Shown in pieces: positions 51,346 to 59,585 of a stretch of 64,000 nucleotides of DNA. This DNA comes from an uncultured Eubacteriales bacterium. Its GTDB lineage: Bacteria > Bacillota > Clostridia > Oscillospirales > Acutalibacteraceae. The position numbers and the translations under genes are program-made. Location: positions 1-64,000 of the forward strand of contig CAKSRC010000001.1 in the NCBI GenBank assembly GCA_934486915.1, in the 5' to 3' direction. Under the pieces are notes generated by a model, which made no database searches, was not told where the DNA came from, and saw nothing but the letters and a program-made list of their open reading frames with translations. The first letter of the stretch is position 1; the number at the start of each line of letters is the position of its first letter.

Positions 51346-52821
51346 ATGTCTTACGATAAAGTTAGAACTAGATATGCTCCAAGTCCAACAGGATTTATGC
51401 ATATAGGTAATTTAAGAACGGCGCTTTATGAGTACTTAATAGCGAAATCTCAAAAAGGGGATTTTGTTCTTAGAATAGAGGATACTGACCAAGAAAGGCT
51501 TGTCGATGGTGCTGTTGATATAATTTACAGTACTCTTGATAAGGTTGGATTAAAACATGACGAAGGCCCGGATATAGGCGGAAAATACGGACCATATATC
51601 CAAAGCCAAAGAATGGATATATATAAGCCTTATGCTGAAAGGCTTGTAAAGGAAGGAAAGGCTTATTACTGCTTTTGTACAAAGGAAAGGCTCGATTTAA
51701 TAAGGGAAAAATTTGAAGAAAACGGTGATGTAGGCGGATACGATAGGCACTGCAGGGATTTACCTCAAGAAGAGGTGGATAGGCTTTTATCTGAAGGAAC
51801 TCCTTATGTAATTAGGCAAAAGGTACCTTTAGATGGGACTACTACTTTCCACGATGCGGTATTTGGAACTATTAGTGTTGAAAATAAGGAAATCCAAGAC
51901 CAAATTTTATTAAAGGCTGACGGCTATCCTACCTATAACTTTGCAAATGTTATAGATGACCATCTTATGAACATAACTCACGTGGTTAGAGGTTCAGAGT
52001 ATCTTTCTTCCACCCCTAAGTATAATCTTCTATATGAAGCATTTGGATGGGAAATACCAACATATATACATTTACCTTTGATAATGGGTAAAAATGAAGA
52101 TGGTACGGTTTCAAAACTTTCTAAACGCCATGGTGCTACAAGCTTTGAAGATTTATGCAATGACGGATATTTGCCTGAGGCTATCATAAACTATATTGCA
52201 CTTTTAGGCTGGTGTCCAAAAGATAACGAAGAGATTTTTACTTTAAGTGAGCTATGCGATAAATTTTCAATTGATTGTATAAGCAAATCGCCTGCGATAT
52301 TTGATTATGATAAATTAAATTGGTTTAACAGTGAATACATCAAAAATTTATCGGACGATGAATTTACTAAGTTGGCTATGCCATACTTTAAGAAGGCTAT
52401 ACCTCAAAAAGACCTTCAGTTTGAGAAGTTTGCAGCAATTTTGAAGAAAAGGGTTGTCAAGCTTACCGATATACCTGAAATGATAGGATTTTTTAATGAA
52501 CTACCTTCATATGATGTAGATATTTTCGTAAATAAGAAAAGTAAAACTAATTTAGAAAATTCATATGCTATGTTGGGACAAGCTATTAAAATATTAGAAA
52601 ATCTAGAGTCATGGGATCATGACAGTATACATGATGCTTTAATAAACCTTGCAAAAGAACAAGAGGTTAAGAATGGAACTGTTATGTGGCCTGTTAGAAT
52701 TGCAGCTTCAGGTCAAGCGGTTACACCCGGTGGAGCTATAGAAATTTTAGACATTTTAGGTAAAGAGGAATCCTTGAGAAGACTTAAAATAGGCCTTTCA
52801 AAACTGGAAAATAATAATTAA
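51346..52821 (+). CDS. gltX: glutamyl-tRNA synthetase
   Basis: Charges tRNA-Glu. 491 residues. Class I motifs: [13 protein letters not shown] (HIGH equivalent, about 13-25) and KLSKRHG (KMSKS equivalent, about 254). A Cys-rich zinc-like insertion ([15 protein letters not shown]) is present in the catalytic domain, followed by the helical anticodon-binding domain of bacterial GluRS. AAAGGTG precedes ATG 51346. Because a GlnRS follows, this enzyme need not mischarge tRNA-Gln. Confidence 0.97.
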   Translation: MSYDKVRTRYAPSPTGFMHIGNLRTALYEYLIAKSQKGDFVLRIEDTDQERLVDGAVDIIYSTLDKVGLKHDEGPDIGGKYGPYIQSQRMDIYKPYAERLVKEGKAYYCFCTKERLDLIREKFEENGDVGGYDRHCRDLPQEEVDRLLSEGTPYVIRQKVPLDGTTTFHDAVFGTISVENKEIQDQILLKADGYPTYNFANVIDDHLMNITHVVRGSEYLSSTPKYNLLYEAFGWEIPTYIHLPLIMGKNEDGTVSKLSKRHGATSFEDLCNDGYLPEAIINYIALLGWCPKDNEEIFTLSELCDKFSIDCISKSPAIFDYDKLNWFNSEYIKNLSDDEFTKLAMPYFKKAIPQKDLQFEKFAAILKKRVVKLTDIPEMIGFFNELPSYDVDIFVNKKSKTNLENSYAMLGQAIKILENLESWDHDSIHDALINLAKEQEVKNGTVMWPVRIAASGQAVTPGGAIEILDILGKEESLRRLKIGLSKLENNN

Positions 52822-52834
52822 GCAGGTGAATCAT

Positions 52835-54517
52835 ATGGCAGAAGAAATAAAAGAAGTTGATCATGATGAAAACAGCAATTTTATACATGAGATAATAAAA
52901 AAAGAATTGCAGGAAGGCCAAAGGGTATATGGTAAAAAGATCCATACACGTTTCCCGCCGGAACCTAATGGATACCTTCATATAGGGCACGCAAAGGCTA
53001 TTTGCATAAACTTTGATACGGCTAAAAAGTTTAATGGAGTATGCCATCTTAGAATGGACGATACAAATCCTACCAAGGAAGATGTAGAGTATGTAGATGC
53101 TATAAAAGAGGACATTAAATGGTTAGGGTTTGATTGGGAAGACAAATTTTTCTATGCATCTCAATTTTTTGATGATATGTATGAGATAGCTAAGAAGCTA
53201 ATAAGGGAAGGTAAGGCTTATGTATGTGAGCTTTCAGCCGATGAAGTGCGTCAAAATAGAGGGGATCTTAAAAATCCTGCCGTAAGCCCATATAGAGACA
53301 GGCCTATAGAAGAGAGTTTAGATCTTTTTGAGAGAATGAAAAACGGAGAATTTCCCGATGGAAAAATGACCCTAAGAGCTAAGATAGACTTAGCTTCGGG
53401 TAATTTTAATATGAGGGATCCGGTTATATATAGGATTAACCATATGACGCATCACAAAACGGGCAACAAATGGTGTATATATCCAATGTACGATTTTGCA
53501 CATCCTATAGAGGATGCAATGGAGGGAATTACACATTCTCTTTGTTCACTTGAATTTGAGGATCATCGTCCATTATATAATTGGGTTGTTGAAAATGTAG
53601 ATGTACCTATAAAACCAAGGCAGATAGAGTTTGCAAGGCTTGGAATTAACTATACGGTCATGAGCAAACGAAAACTAAGAGAGCTTGTTGAAAAAGGCTA
53701 TGTAGATGGGTGGGATGACCCAAGAATGCCAACTTTATGTGGTCTTAGAAGAAGAGGCTATACTCCAAACTCCATTAAGAACTTTTGCCAAAGGATAGGG
53801 GTTTCTAAGGTTATAAGTACCGTTGAATACTCATTTTTGGAACATTGTTTAAGAGAAGACTTAAATGAAAGTGCTCAAAGAGTAATGGCAGTTTTAGACC
53901 CGATTAAACTTATTATAACTAATTATCCTGAGGATAAGGTAGAGGAATTTGAGGTTGAAAATAACCCTAACCGTCCGGAAGACGGCACAAGGACTGTTAC
54001 CTTTTCAAGAGAGCTTTATATTGAGGCTGATGACTTTATGGAAGAGCCTGTAAAGAAATATTTTAGGCTTTATCCGGGAAATGAAGTTAGGTTAAAAACA
54101 ACTTATATTGTAAAGTGTACAGGCTGCAAAAAGGATGAAAACGGAAAGGTTGTTGAAGTTTATGCAGAATATGATCCTCTTTCGAGAGGCGGCGTATCTC
54201 CCGACGGAAGAAAGGTTAGAGGAACTATACATTGGGCTGATGCTAAAAACTGTCTTGATGCAGAGGTAAGGCTTTATAGTAACTTATTTACTGTTCCGGA
54301 TCCTGATGCTGCGGACAAGAATTTTATAGACTTCATTAATAAAGACTCGTTGAAAGTATTAAAAAATTGCAAGGTAGAACCTTCATTAAAAGATGCCAAG
54401 GCACCAGCTCATTTTCAATTTATGAGAAAAGGTTATTTTTGCATTGATTCTAAGGACAGCACTCCTGAAAAATTGGTGTTTAACAGAGCAGTATCCTTAA
54501 AGGACAGCTTTAAGTAA
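52835..54517 (+). CDS. glnS: glutaminyl-tRNA synthetase
   Basis: Charges tRNA-Gln directly. 560 residues from ATG 52835 with AGGTGA just upstream; GTG 52826 lies within that site. [15 protein letters not shown] (HIGH) and VMSKRKL (KMSKS) are present, and the C-terminal beta-barrel anticodon domain has the GlnRS-type [16 protein letters not shown]. Most Bacillota lack GlnRS and use GatCAB, so a gltX-glnS operon is a lineage marker for some Clostridia. Starts 13 bases after gltX. Confidence 0.97.
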   Translation: MAEEIKEVDHDENSNFIHEIIKKELQEGQRVYGKKIHTRFPPEPNGYLHIGHAKAICINFDTAKKFNGVCHLRMDDTNPTKEDVEYVDAIKEDIKWLGFDWEDKFFYASQFFDDMYEIAKKLIREGKAYVCELSADEVRQNRGDLKNPAVSPYRDRPIEESLDLFERMKNGEFPDGKMTLRAKIDLASGNFNMRDPVIYRINHMTHHKTGNKWCIYPMYDFAHPIEDAMEGITHSLCSLEFEDHRPLYNWVVENVDVPIKPRQIEFARLGINYTVMSKRKLRELVEKGYVDGWDDPRMPTLCGLRRRGYTPNSIKNFCQRIGVSKVISTVEYSFLEHCLREDLNESAQRVMAVLDPIKLIITNYPEDKVEEFEVENNPNRPEDGTRTVTFSRELYIEADDFMEEPVKKYFRLYPGNEVRLKTTYIVKCTGCKKDENGKVVEVYAEYDPLSRGGVSPDGRKVRGTIHWADAKNCLDAEVRLYSNLFTVPDPDAADKNFIDFINKDSLKVLKNCKVEPSLKDAKAPAHFQFMRKGYFCIDSKDSTPEKLVFNRAVSLKDSFK

Positions 54518-54529
54518 TATAAAAATTAA

Positions 54530-54592
54530 AAAGTGCATCGAAAATGTCAGATCCAATATATTGATCTTAGCATTTAATGATGCACTTTATAT
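54530..54592. terminator. three-tier hairpin terminator between glnS and spoVT
   Basis: Nested perfect helices AAAGTGCATC/GATGCACTTT (54530-54539, 54579-54588), AAATG/CATTT and AGATC/GATCT. T-rich on the plus side (TATATTTTT), A/T-rich on the other; serves convergent genes. Confidence 0.85.
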
Positions 54593-54608
54593 TTTTGATA
54601 GAAAATAA

Positions 54609-55151
54609 TTATTCCTCTATTTGTTTTCCCAAAAAAGACGCTGCAGTTTGGGCTAATTTAATTTCAGTATCTGTTGGAGCACCGCCTGAATCATTGGAAA
54701 GCATTATAACTGCCCCTGTTACGTCACCGGATGCTATGATGGGATATGCAATAACTGCCGACTTATCAATTCCCTCTACAGGCTGGATATAATTATTTGA
54801 TTTTTTATCGGCAATGAAGTTTTTTCTTGATTCCATTAGATCTTCCAATGGTGAGGTTATACGCCTTTCCATATACTCTTTTTTGGATATTCCTGCTACT
54901 GCAACTATATGGTCCCTGTCACAAATAAGTGTTGGCAATCCCGATACTTTTGCAAGTACTTCTGCGTATTGTCCTGCAAATGGGGAAAGCTCACCAATTG
55001 GAGAATACTTTTTAAAAATAACTTCTCCGTTGGCAGCTGTATAAATTTCAAGAGGATCTCCTTCTCTTATTCTTAGGGTTCTCCTAATTTCTTTTGGTAT
55101 TACTACTCTGCCAAGATCATCTATTCTTCTTACTATTCCTGTTGCTTTCAT
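54609..55151 (-). CDS. spoVT: stage V sporulation transcription regulator SpoVT
   Basis: 180 residues (178 in B. subtilis). N-terminal AbrB-like swapped-hairpin DNA-binding domain (MKATGIVRRIDDLGRVVIPKE, about 1-50), C-terminal GAF-like domain (about 55-178). Controls sigma-G dependent forespore genes in Bacillus. AAAGGAG precedes ATG 55151. Directly downstream of an XRE regulator on the same strand. Confidence 0.95.
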   Translation of the reverse strand: MKATGIVRRIDDLGRVVIPKEIRRTLRIREGDPLEIYTAANGEVIFKKYSPIGELSPFAGQYAEVLAKVSGLPTLICDRDHIVAVAGISKKEYMERRITSPLEDLMESRKNFIADKKSNNYIQPVEGIDKSAVIAYPIIASGDVTGAVIMLSNDSGGAPTDTEIKLAQTAASFLGKQIEE

Positions 55152-55223
55152 ATATATAAATCTCCTTTAATTTTAATGTTTACATAGTTAGTTTTTACAA
55201 GTGATAAGTGATTATGCAATTTT

Positions 55224-55448
55224 TTAAACAAATAATTCATCAAAAGGAATATTTAAAATTTCTTTTATAGATTTTAATTCATCTATATAAATATGGCGCT
55301 GACCAACTTCCATTTTTGCAATGGTACTCCTTGTAATGTCACAGCCATTTACTTGAAGTTTGATGGCAAGCTGTTCTTGTGTTATTCCTTTGATGTTTCT
55401 AAGTGCTTTGATATTTTGACCTACCATTTTTTCATATTTTATATCCAT
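55224..55448 (-). CDS. XRE-family helix-turn-helix regulator
   Basis: 74 residues, a single HTH domain: NIKALRNIKGITQEQLAIKL, then RSTIAKMEVGQRHIYIDELKSI, ending LNIPFDELFV, characteristic of small Cro/C1-type repressors. AAAGGC lies upstream of ATG 55448. No effector domain, so probably a constitutive DNA binder or one controlled by level. A perfect inverted repeat 60-95 bases upstream (55511-55542) is a natural operator. 72 bases before spoVT on the same strand. Confidence 0.88.
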   Translation of the reverse strand: MDIKYEKMVGQNIKALRNIKGITQEQLAIKLQVNGCDITRSTIAKMEVGQRHIYIDELKSIKEILNIPFDELFV

Positions 55449-55483
55449 AAATAAAGCCTTTCTACAGCAAGAGACAAATTCAC

Positions 55484-55542
55484 TTGACTTTATTGTATTT
55501 CCGTGTTAATATTTATTTGCACTTATATGGGTGCAAATAAAT
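55484..55542 (+). promoter_or_regulatory. rightward promoter overlapped by a perfect inverted-repeat operator
   Basis: TTGACT (55484-55489), 17-base spacer ending TGT, TAATAT (55507-55512). The perfect 12-bp repeat ATTTATTTGCAC (55511-55522) / GTGCAAATAAAT (55531-55542) covers the end of the -10 box and the start site, so a bound repressor would block this promoter. Confidence 0.65.
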
Positions 55543-55689
55543 GTGGAGATATTTCAAGTTTATTGTATTATATCTATTTTTTGTATAAATATTGGTTTGA
55601 TTTTAGTGCTGTTTATATATTTATTCCTTAAATATACTATATTTATACATTCAATATTTGCTAAAGTTATAGTTTATGGCGCTTTGTGA
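55543..55689 (+). CDS. possible small hydrophobic protein
   Basis: A 48-codon open frame starting GTG 55543 immediately after the operator repeat. The product would have one long membrane helix (about residues 8-34) and few charges. The upstream site is weak (GGTG at 55530-55533, 9 bases away), and A/T-rich DNA often yields hydrophobic frames, so this is tentative. It is the only long frame under the 55484 promoter before DUF1292's own promoter. Confidence 0.25.
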   Translation: MEIFQVYCIISIFCINIGLILVLFIYLFLKYTIFIHSIFAKVIVYGAL

Positions 55690-55729
55690 TTATCATCATA
55701 TTATTATATTAATTATGCTAATATTTGTA

Positions 55730-55758
55730 TTGACTAATTTTTGATATAACGGTACAAT
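55730..55758 (+). promoter_or_regulatory. promoter of the DUF1292 gene
   Basis: TTGACT (55730-55735), 17-base spacer, TACAAT (55753-55758). Confidence 0.6.
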
Positions 55759-55789
55759 ATTAATATTATGATAAAAAGAGGTGCAGTTA

Positions 55790-56101
55790 ATGGATAACGA
55801 ATTTGCAGCAGATTTAATAACCCTTGTTGATGAAGAGGGGACAGAGCATGAATTTGAAATTCTTGATGTAATAGAGAATGATGAAGGTTGTTTCTTTGCT
55901 TTAGCTCCGACTTTTGAGTTGCAAGAAAAAGATGTTGATTTCTCAGGAACATATTTTATATTTGAAGAAATTGAATCTGACGGAGAAAAGCAGCTTGCAG
56001 AAGTAGAAGATGATATTCTTTTAGATAAGCTCGCAGAACAATTTGAAAAAAGATTTGAAGAACTTTATGATATAGATGAAGACGATCAAATAAAACAATA
56101 A
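55790..56101 (+). CDS. DUF1292 protein (YrzB-like)
   Basis: 103 residues from ATG 55790 (AAAGAGGTG upstream). Very acidic. Contains LITLVDEEGTEHEFEILDVIEND, the DUF1292 signature found in B. subtilis YrzB. Small cytoplasmic protein, often near mreB, alaS or ribosome-related genes in Bacillota; function unknown. Here it has its own promoter and terminator. Confidence 0.9.
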   Translation: MDNEFAADLITLVDEEGTEHEFEILDVIENDEGCFFALAPTFELQEKDVDFSGTYFIFEEIESDGEKQLAEVEDDILLDKLAEQFEKRFEELYDIDEDDQIKQ

Positions 56102-56110
56102 TTTTTATAG

Positions 56111-56157
56111 GCTGCGGTTTTGTATTGTGTTGCAAAACAGCAGCTTGTTTTTATTTA
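56111..56157 (+). terminator. intrinsic terminator after DUF1292
   Basis: GCTGCGGTTTTG (56111-56122) / CAAAACAGCAGC (56133-56144), one mismatch, then TTGTTTTTATTT. Confidence 0.85.
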
Positions 56158-56167
56158 TTTAAAAATA

Positions 56168-56197
56168 TTGCAAAAGTTATCTTATATGTGATAAAAT
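56168..56197 (+). promoter_or_regulatory. promoter for the HD hydrolase-GT-UDG genes
   Basis: TTGCAA (56168-56173), 18-base spacer ending TGA, TAAAAT (56192-56197). Confidence 0.55.
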
Positions 56198-56240
56198 AAG
56201 ATTATGTTAGCTTGAGATTTTGTGTTGAAAGAGGGACATT

Positions 56241-56828
56241 ATGAATTATAAAGAAGAATTTATAAGAATTTATGAATCAGAAATACATAGAGAAGGTTCT
56301 AAAGAGCTTTTAGAATGGCTTAAAAAAACAGACTTTTTTACGGCACCTGCCAGTACTAAGTTTCATTGCGCTTGTGAGAGCGGACTTGTTAGGCATAGTG
56401 TTGGAGTATATAATGTCTTAATGAAAAAACATTTTGATAGCGAAATCGACAATAGGGAAAGCTTTGCAATATGTGCTCTTTTACACGATTTATGTAAGGC
56501 TCAATTTTATAAGGTATCCACAAGAAATGTTAAAAATGAACAGACAGGTGCTTGGGAAAAGCAGCCGTTTTATATGGTGGAGGACGTATTCCCATATGGC
56601 CATGGCGAAAAATCAGTTTTTTTGATTGAAAGGTTTATGCGACTTAAAACGAGTGAAGCCATGGCTATAAGATGGCATATGGGTGGATTTGATGAATCCG
56701 CAAAGGGTGGATCATTTGCGATTAGCGTTGCTTACGATAAATATCCATTGGCAGTAAAACTCCATATTTCAGATTTGGAGTCTACATATATAGGAGAACA
56801 GCGCACATCTGCTGTTAATAAAAGATAA
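56241..56828 (+). CDS. HD-domain hydrolase
   Basis: 195 residues. Metal-binding pattern of HD phosphohydrolases: LVRHSVGVYN (His), ALLHDLCKA (His-Asp), GHGEKS and IRWHMGGFD. The N-terminal EIHREGSKELLEWL and FTAPAS resemble the small Clostridial HD proteins often annotated as hydrolase or nucleic-acid-associated. Substrate unknown; could act on nucleotides. GAGGGAC precedes ATG 56241. Heads a three-gene set with the glycosyltransferase (23-base gap) and the uracil-DNA glycosylase. Confidence 0.85.
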   Translation: MNYKEEFIRIYESEIHREGSKELLEWLKKTDFFTAPASTKFHCACESGLVRHSVGVYNVLMKKHFDSEIDNRESFAICALLHDLCKAQFYKVSTRNVKNEQTGAWEKQPFYMVEDVFPYGHGEKSVFLIERFMRLKTSEAMAIRWHMGGFDESAKGGSFAISVAYDKYPLAVKLHISDLESTYIGEQRTSAVNKR

Positions 56829-56851
56829 GTTACAAAGAAAGAAGTTTAATA

Positions 56852-57799
56852 ATGACTAATGCAGATATTTCAATTATTATTCCAATGAAAAACTTGGAGA
56901 ATAAAATATCATCGATTTTAATGGCAGTTTCTGCTGATTGTTGTAATTTTAATGCTGAGTTTATAATAGTAGACATGGGATCATCAGATTCGTGTGTTTT
57001 GGAAGCTTTATCTATAATAAAAGATCTTGATTTAAATGGAACGGTTATTCAAAACGGCAGCTGTAATTTGGCGGAAGCTTTAAATACGGGAGTATATAAA
57101 TCTTGTGGCAAGTATGTAACCTTTCTCTTTCCGGATAGGATTTACTACAACTATATTTATGAATATATTAAAAATGATGAATTTCCTGATTATGATATTA
57201 TTTTTTCATATATGTTTGAAGGAGAAAAAAGGACACCACATAATTTAATTAATTCATCAAGCGGCAAAGATGTTTTGGAAAGCTATTTAAAGGGTAATAT
57301 AAAAATAGATATTGCGGCTGTTTTAGTAAATAGAGATTTTATCATTAAAAGTAAGATACAATTTTATGAAGATCTTAACTGCGATAATTTAGAGGCTTTT
57401 GTTATAAATATATTGCTTAAGACCGATAATATAAAAATATCGGATTATAGACTTAAGCGATATGAAAAATACGAGGTACCTAAATACATAGATTTAAAGG
57501 TATCATCATGTTTGGATGAGATAGAGTCGATTTTAAGGTTAAGGGAACAGGCCTTATACTTATACGATAAGAAAGACTATTTAAATGAACTTTTTACATA
57601 TCAAAAGGTTCCTATGATTGTCATGAAGTGTATAGATGAGCTGCTTAAGGGAAATTTGAGCTATCGTGGTGTTAAGAAGATTTTAAGGCTAAAAGAGTAT
57701 GATAAACTTTTGGTGTTCAATAAAGTTACTGATAAAAAATTAAAAAGGTCAATAAAAAGGTGGAAATATACACCGCTTTATTATCTAAGAAAAAAATAA
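56852..57799 (+). CDS. family 2 glycosyltransferase
   Basis: 315 residues. GT-A fold N-terminus: ISIIIPMKNLENKI, then IIVDMGSSDS (nucleotide-sugar site) and NLAEALNTGVYKSCGKYVTFLFPD, where FPDR replaces the usual DxD, so metal binding may differ. The C-terminal third is basic and helical, ending RWKYTPLYYLRKK, no membrane helix. Acceptor unknown, no polysaccharide cluster nearby. Weak AAAGAAG site before ATG 56852. Confidence 0.78.
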   Translation: MTNADISIIIPMKNLENKISSILMAVSADCCNFNAEFIIVDMGSSDSCVLEALSIIKDLDLNGTVIQNGSCNLAEALNTGVYKSCGKYVTFLFPDRIYYNYIYEYIKNDEFPDYDIIFSYMFEGEKRTPHNLINSSSGKDVLESYLKGNIKIDIAAVLVNRDFIIKSKIQFYEDLNCDNLEAFVINILLKTDNIKISDYRLKRYEKYEVPKYIDLKVSSCLDEIESILRLREQALYLYDKKDYLNELFTYQKVPMIVMKCIDELLKGNLSYRGVKKILRLKEYDKLLVFNKVTDKKLKRSIKRWKYTPLYYLRKK

Positions 57800-57820
57800 T
57801 TTAGATGAGGTATTATATTT

Positions 57821-58399
57821 ATGTATAGTTCATGGGAAGAGTTGAAAAATCAGTGTTTAAAATGTAATAAGTGTGACTTATGCGAAACTAGGCATAATGT
57901 AGTTTTTGGTGTAGGAAATGTTAATGCCGAGGTTATGTTTATAGGAGAAGGGCCTGGAGAAAACGAGGATATACAAGGCGAGCCTTTTGTAGGAAGAGGA
58001 GGCAAACTTCTTGATAAAATGCTAAATTCCGTTGATCTTGATAGAAATAAAAACATATATATAGCAAATATCGTAAAGTGTCGTCCGCCGAAAAACAGAG
58101 ATCCTCTTCCTTTGGAAAAGGAGGCGTGTATACCCTGGCTTAGAAATCAAGTTAAATTAATAAGACCTAAAATTATAGTATGCCTAGGCAGAATAGCCGC
58201 AATGGAAATTATAAAATCCGACATAAAAATTACTAAAGAACATGGTATATTTTTTGAAAGAAACGGTACTTTTTTAATGGGCACATTGCACCCTGCCGCA
58301 CTTTTAAGAAATCCTAAAAATAAGCCGGAGGCTTTTGAGGACTTCCTAAAACTTAGAGATAAGATAAAAGAGGTTTGTCCAAACACATATAAGCAATAG
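57821..58399 (+). CDS. type 4 uracil-DNA glycosylase (Fe-S)
   Basis: 192 residues. Removes uracil from DNA. The four Fe-S cysteines are in CNKCDLC (N-terminus), CRPP and EKEACIPW. Active-site motif GEGPGENEDIQGEPFVGRGG (about 42-61) and the C-terminal HPAALLRNP are typical of family 4 enzymes found in thermophiles and many anaerobes. ATG 57821 has GATGAGG upstream. Ends the HD-GT-UDG gene set. Confidence 0.95.
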   Translation: MYSSWEELKNQCLKCNKCDLCETRHNVVFGVGNVNAEVMFIGEGPGENEDIQGEPFVGRGGKLLDKMLNSVDLDRNKNIYIANIVKCRPPKNRDPLPLEKEACIPWLRNQVKLIRPKIIVCLGRIAAMEIIKSDIKITKEHGIFFERNGTFLMGTLHPAALLRNPKNKPEAFEDFLKLRDKIKEVCPNTYKQ

Positions 58400-58550
58400 T
58401 TTATTTTAAAGGGTTAATTTATTCATTAATGCAGGAATAAAGGCTTATAAACTATAATACAATCTTTAATGATAAATTTTCACACAAAGGGTATTGTAAT
58501 TTGTCATTTATTTGTGGTATGCTAGACAATGCTGCAATGAATAAAGGGTT

Positions 58551-59495
58551 TTATAGCTCTATTTGAGTTAATATTTCTTTTAGTGTTGCAGATGAATCGA
58601 TAAGTTTTTGCTTTTCGTGTTCACTTAAAGGAATATCAAGGACATTTTCTATTCCGTTTTTTCCAACTATAGCAGGAAGTCCCATGCATATATCATTTAG
58701 TCCATAATGGTTATCGATATAACATGATACTGTCAAGACTGAGTGCTCGTTTCTGACTATGCTTTCTATAATCCTGGATGCTGCCATTGCGACTGCATAA
58801 TAAGTTGCGCCTTTTTTCTCTATGATTTTATATGCACTCTTTTGTACTTGTGTATATAGATTATTCATCATTTGTTGGCTGTTTTCTATTTTTCGTAGGT
58901 TGCAGAATTCAGAAAGATCTATGCCGGAGACATTTGCGCTGCTCCACACTGCAAGCTCACTGTCACCATGTTCACCTATGATAAATGCATGGATATTGCG
59001 GCTGTCGACGTTTAGGTTTGTGCTTAAAAGGTACTTAAGTCTCGCAGTATCCAATACTGTTCCTGAGCCGATAACTTGGTTTTTGGGAAGCCCTGATATT
59101 TTAAGAGTTATATATGTTAAAATATCGACAGGGTTAGAAAGTATCAACAAAATACATTCTTTATTTCGTTTGGTAATTTCAGGAATAATGTTTTTTAATA
59201 TTTTTGTGTTTTTATTGACTAAGTCTATGCGGCTTTCGCCGGGCTTTTGGTTGGCACCTGCGGCTATTATTATTAAATAGCAATCGCTTATATCGTCGTA
59301 GCTGCCAGCATAAATTTTACAAGGTTTTGAAAAGGGGACACCGTGGTTTAAATCCATAGCTTCGCCTTCAGCTTTTTCTCGGTTTTGATCTATTAAAACC
59401 ATTTCTGAAAATACACCGTTTTTTATAAGTGAAAAAGCTGTTGTCGATCCTACGAATCCACACCCGATAATAGCACATTTTTGAATGTTTACCAT
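58551..59495 (-). CDS. ldh: L-lactate dehydrogenase
   Basis: Reduces pyruvate to lactate with NADH. 314 residues from ATG 59495; ATG 59504 is only one base from the AAAGGA site, so the second start is preferred. NAD loop IIGCGFVGSTTA, AGANQKPGESRIDLV and the catalytic GEHGDSE with its His (about 178). The substrate loop has the Gln of NQKPGES that specifies lactate rather than malate. Fits a fermentative anaerobe. Monocistronic and divergent from the 5'-nucleotidase. Confidence 0.93.
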   Translation of the reverse strand: MVNIQKCAIIGCGFVGSTTAFSLIKNGVFSEMVLIDQNREKAEGEAMDLNHGVPFSKPCKIYAGSYDDISDCYLIIIAAGANQKPGESRIDLVNKNTKILKNIIPEITKRNKECILLILSNPVDILTYITLKISGLPKNQVIGSGTVLDTARLKYLLSTNLNVDSRNIHAFIIGEHGDSELAVWSSANVSGIDLSEFCNLRKIENSQQMMNNLYTQVQKSAYKIIEKKGATYYAVAMAASRIIESIVRNEHSVLTVSCYIDNHYGLNDICMGLPAIVGKNGIENVLDIPLSEHEKQKLIDSSATLKEILTQIEL

Positions 59496-59585
59496 ATTTA
59501 TCATTTCCTTTGTTTGTTTATAATTTTTATTATGTCATCTTTGTTTTAATATATTTATTTAGGTCCATAAAAAGGAGAATTTTTA

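Noticed and set aside
58400..58550. Promoter-like TTGTAA/TATGCT on the plus strand before ldh
   Set aside because: It points into the 3' end of ldh with no rightward gene downstream and uses an 18-base spacer with a poor -10.
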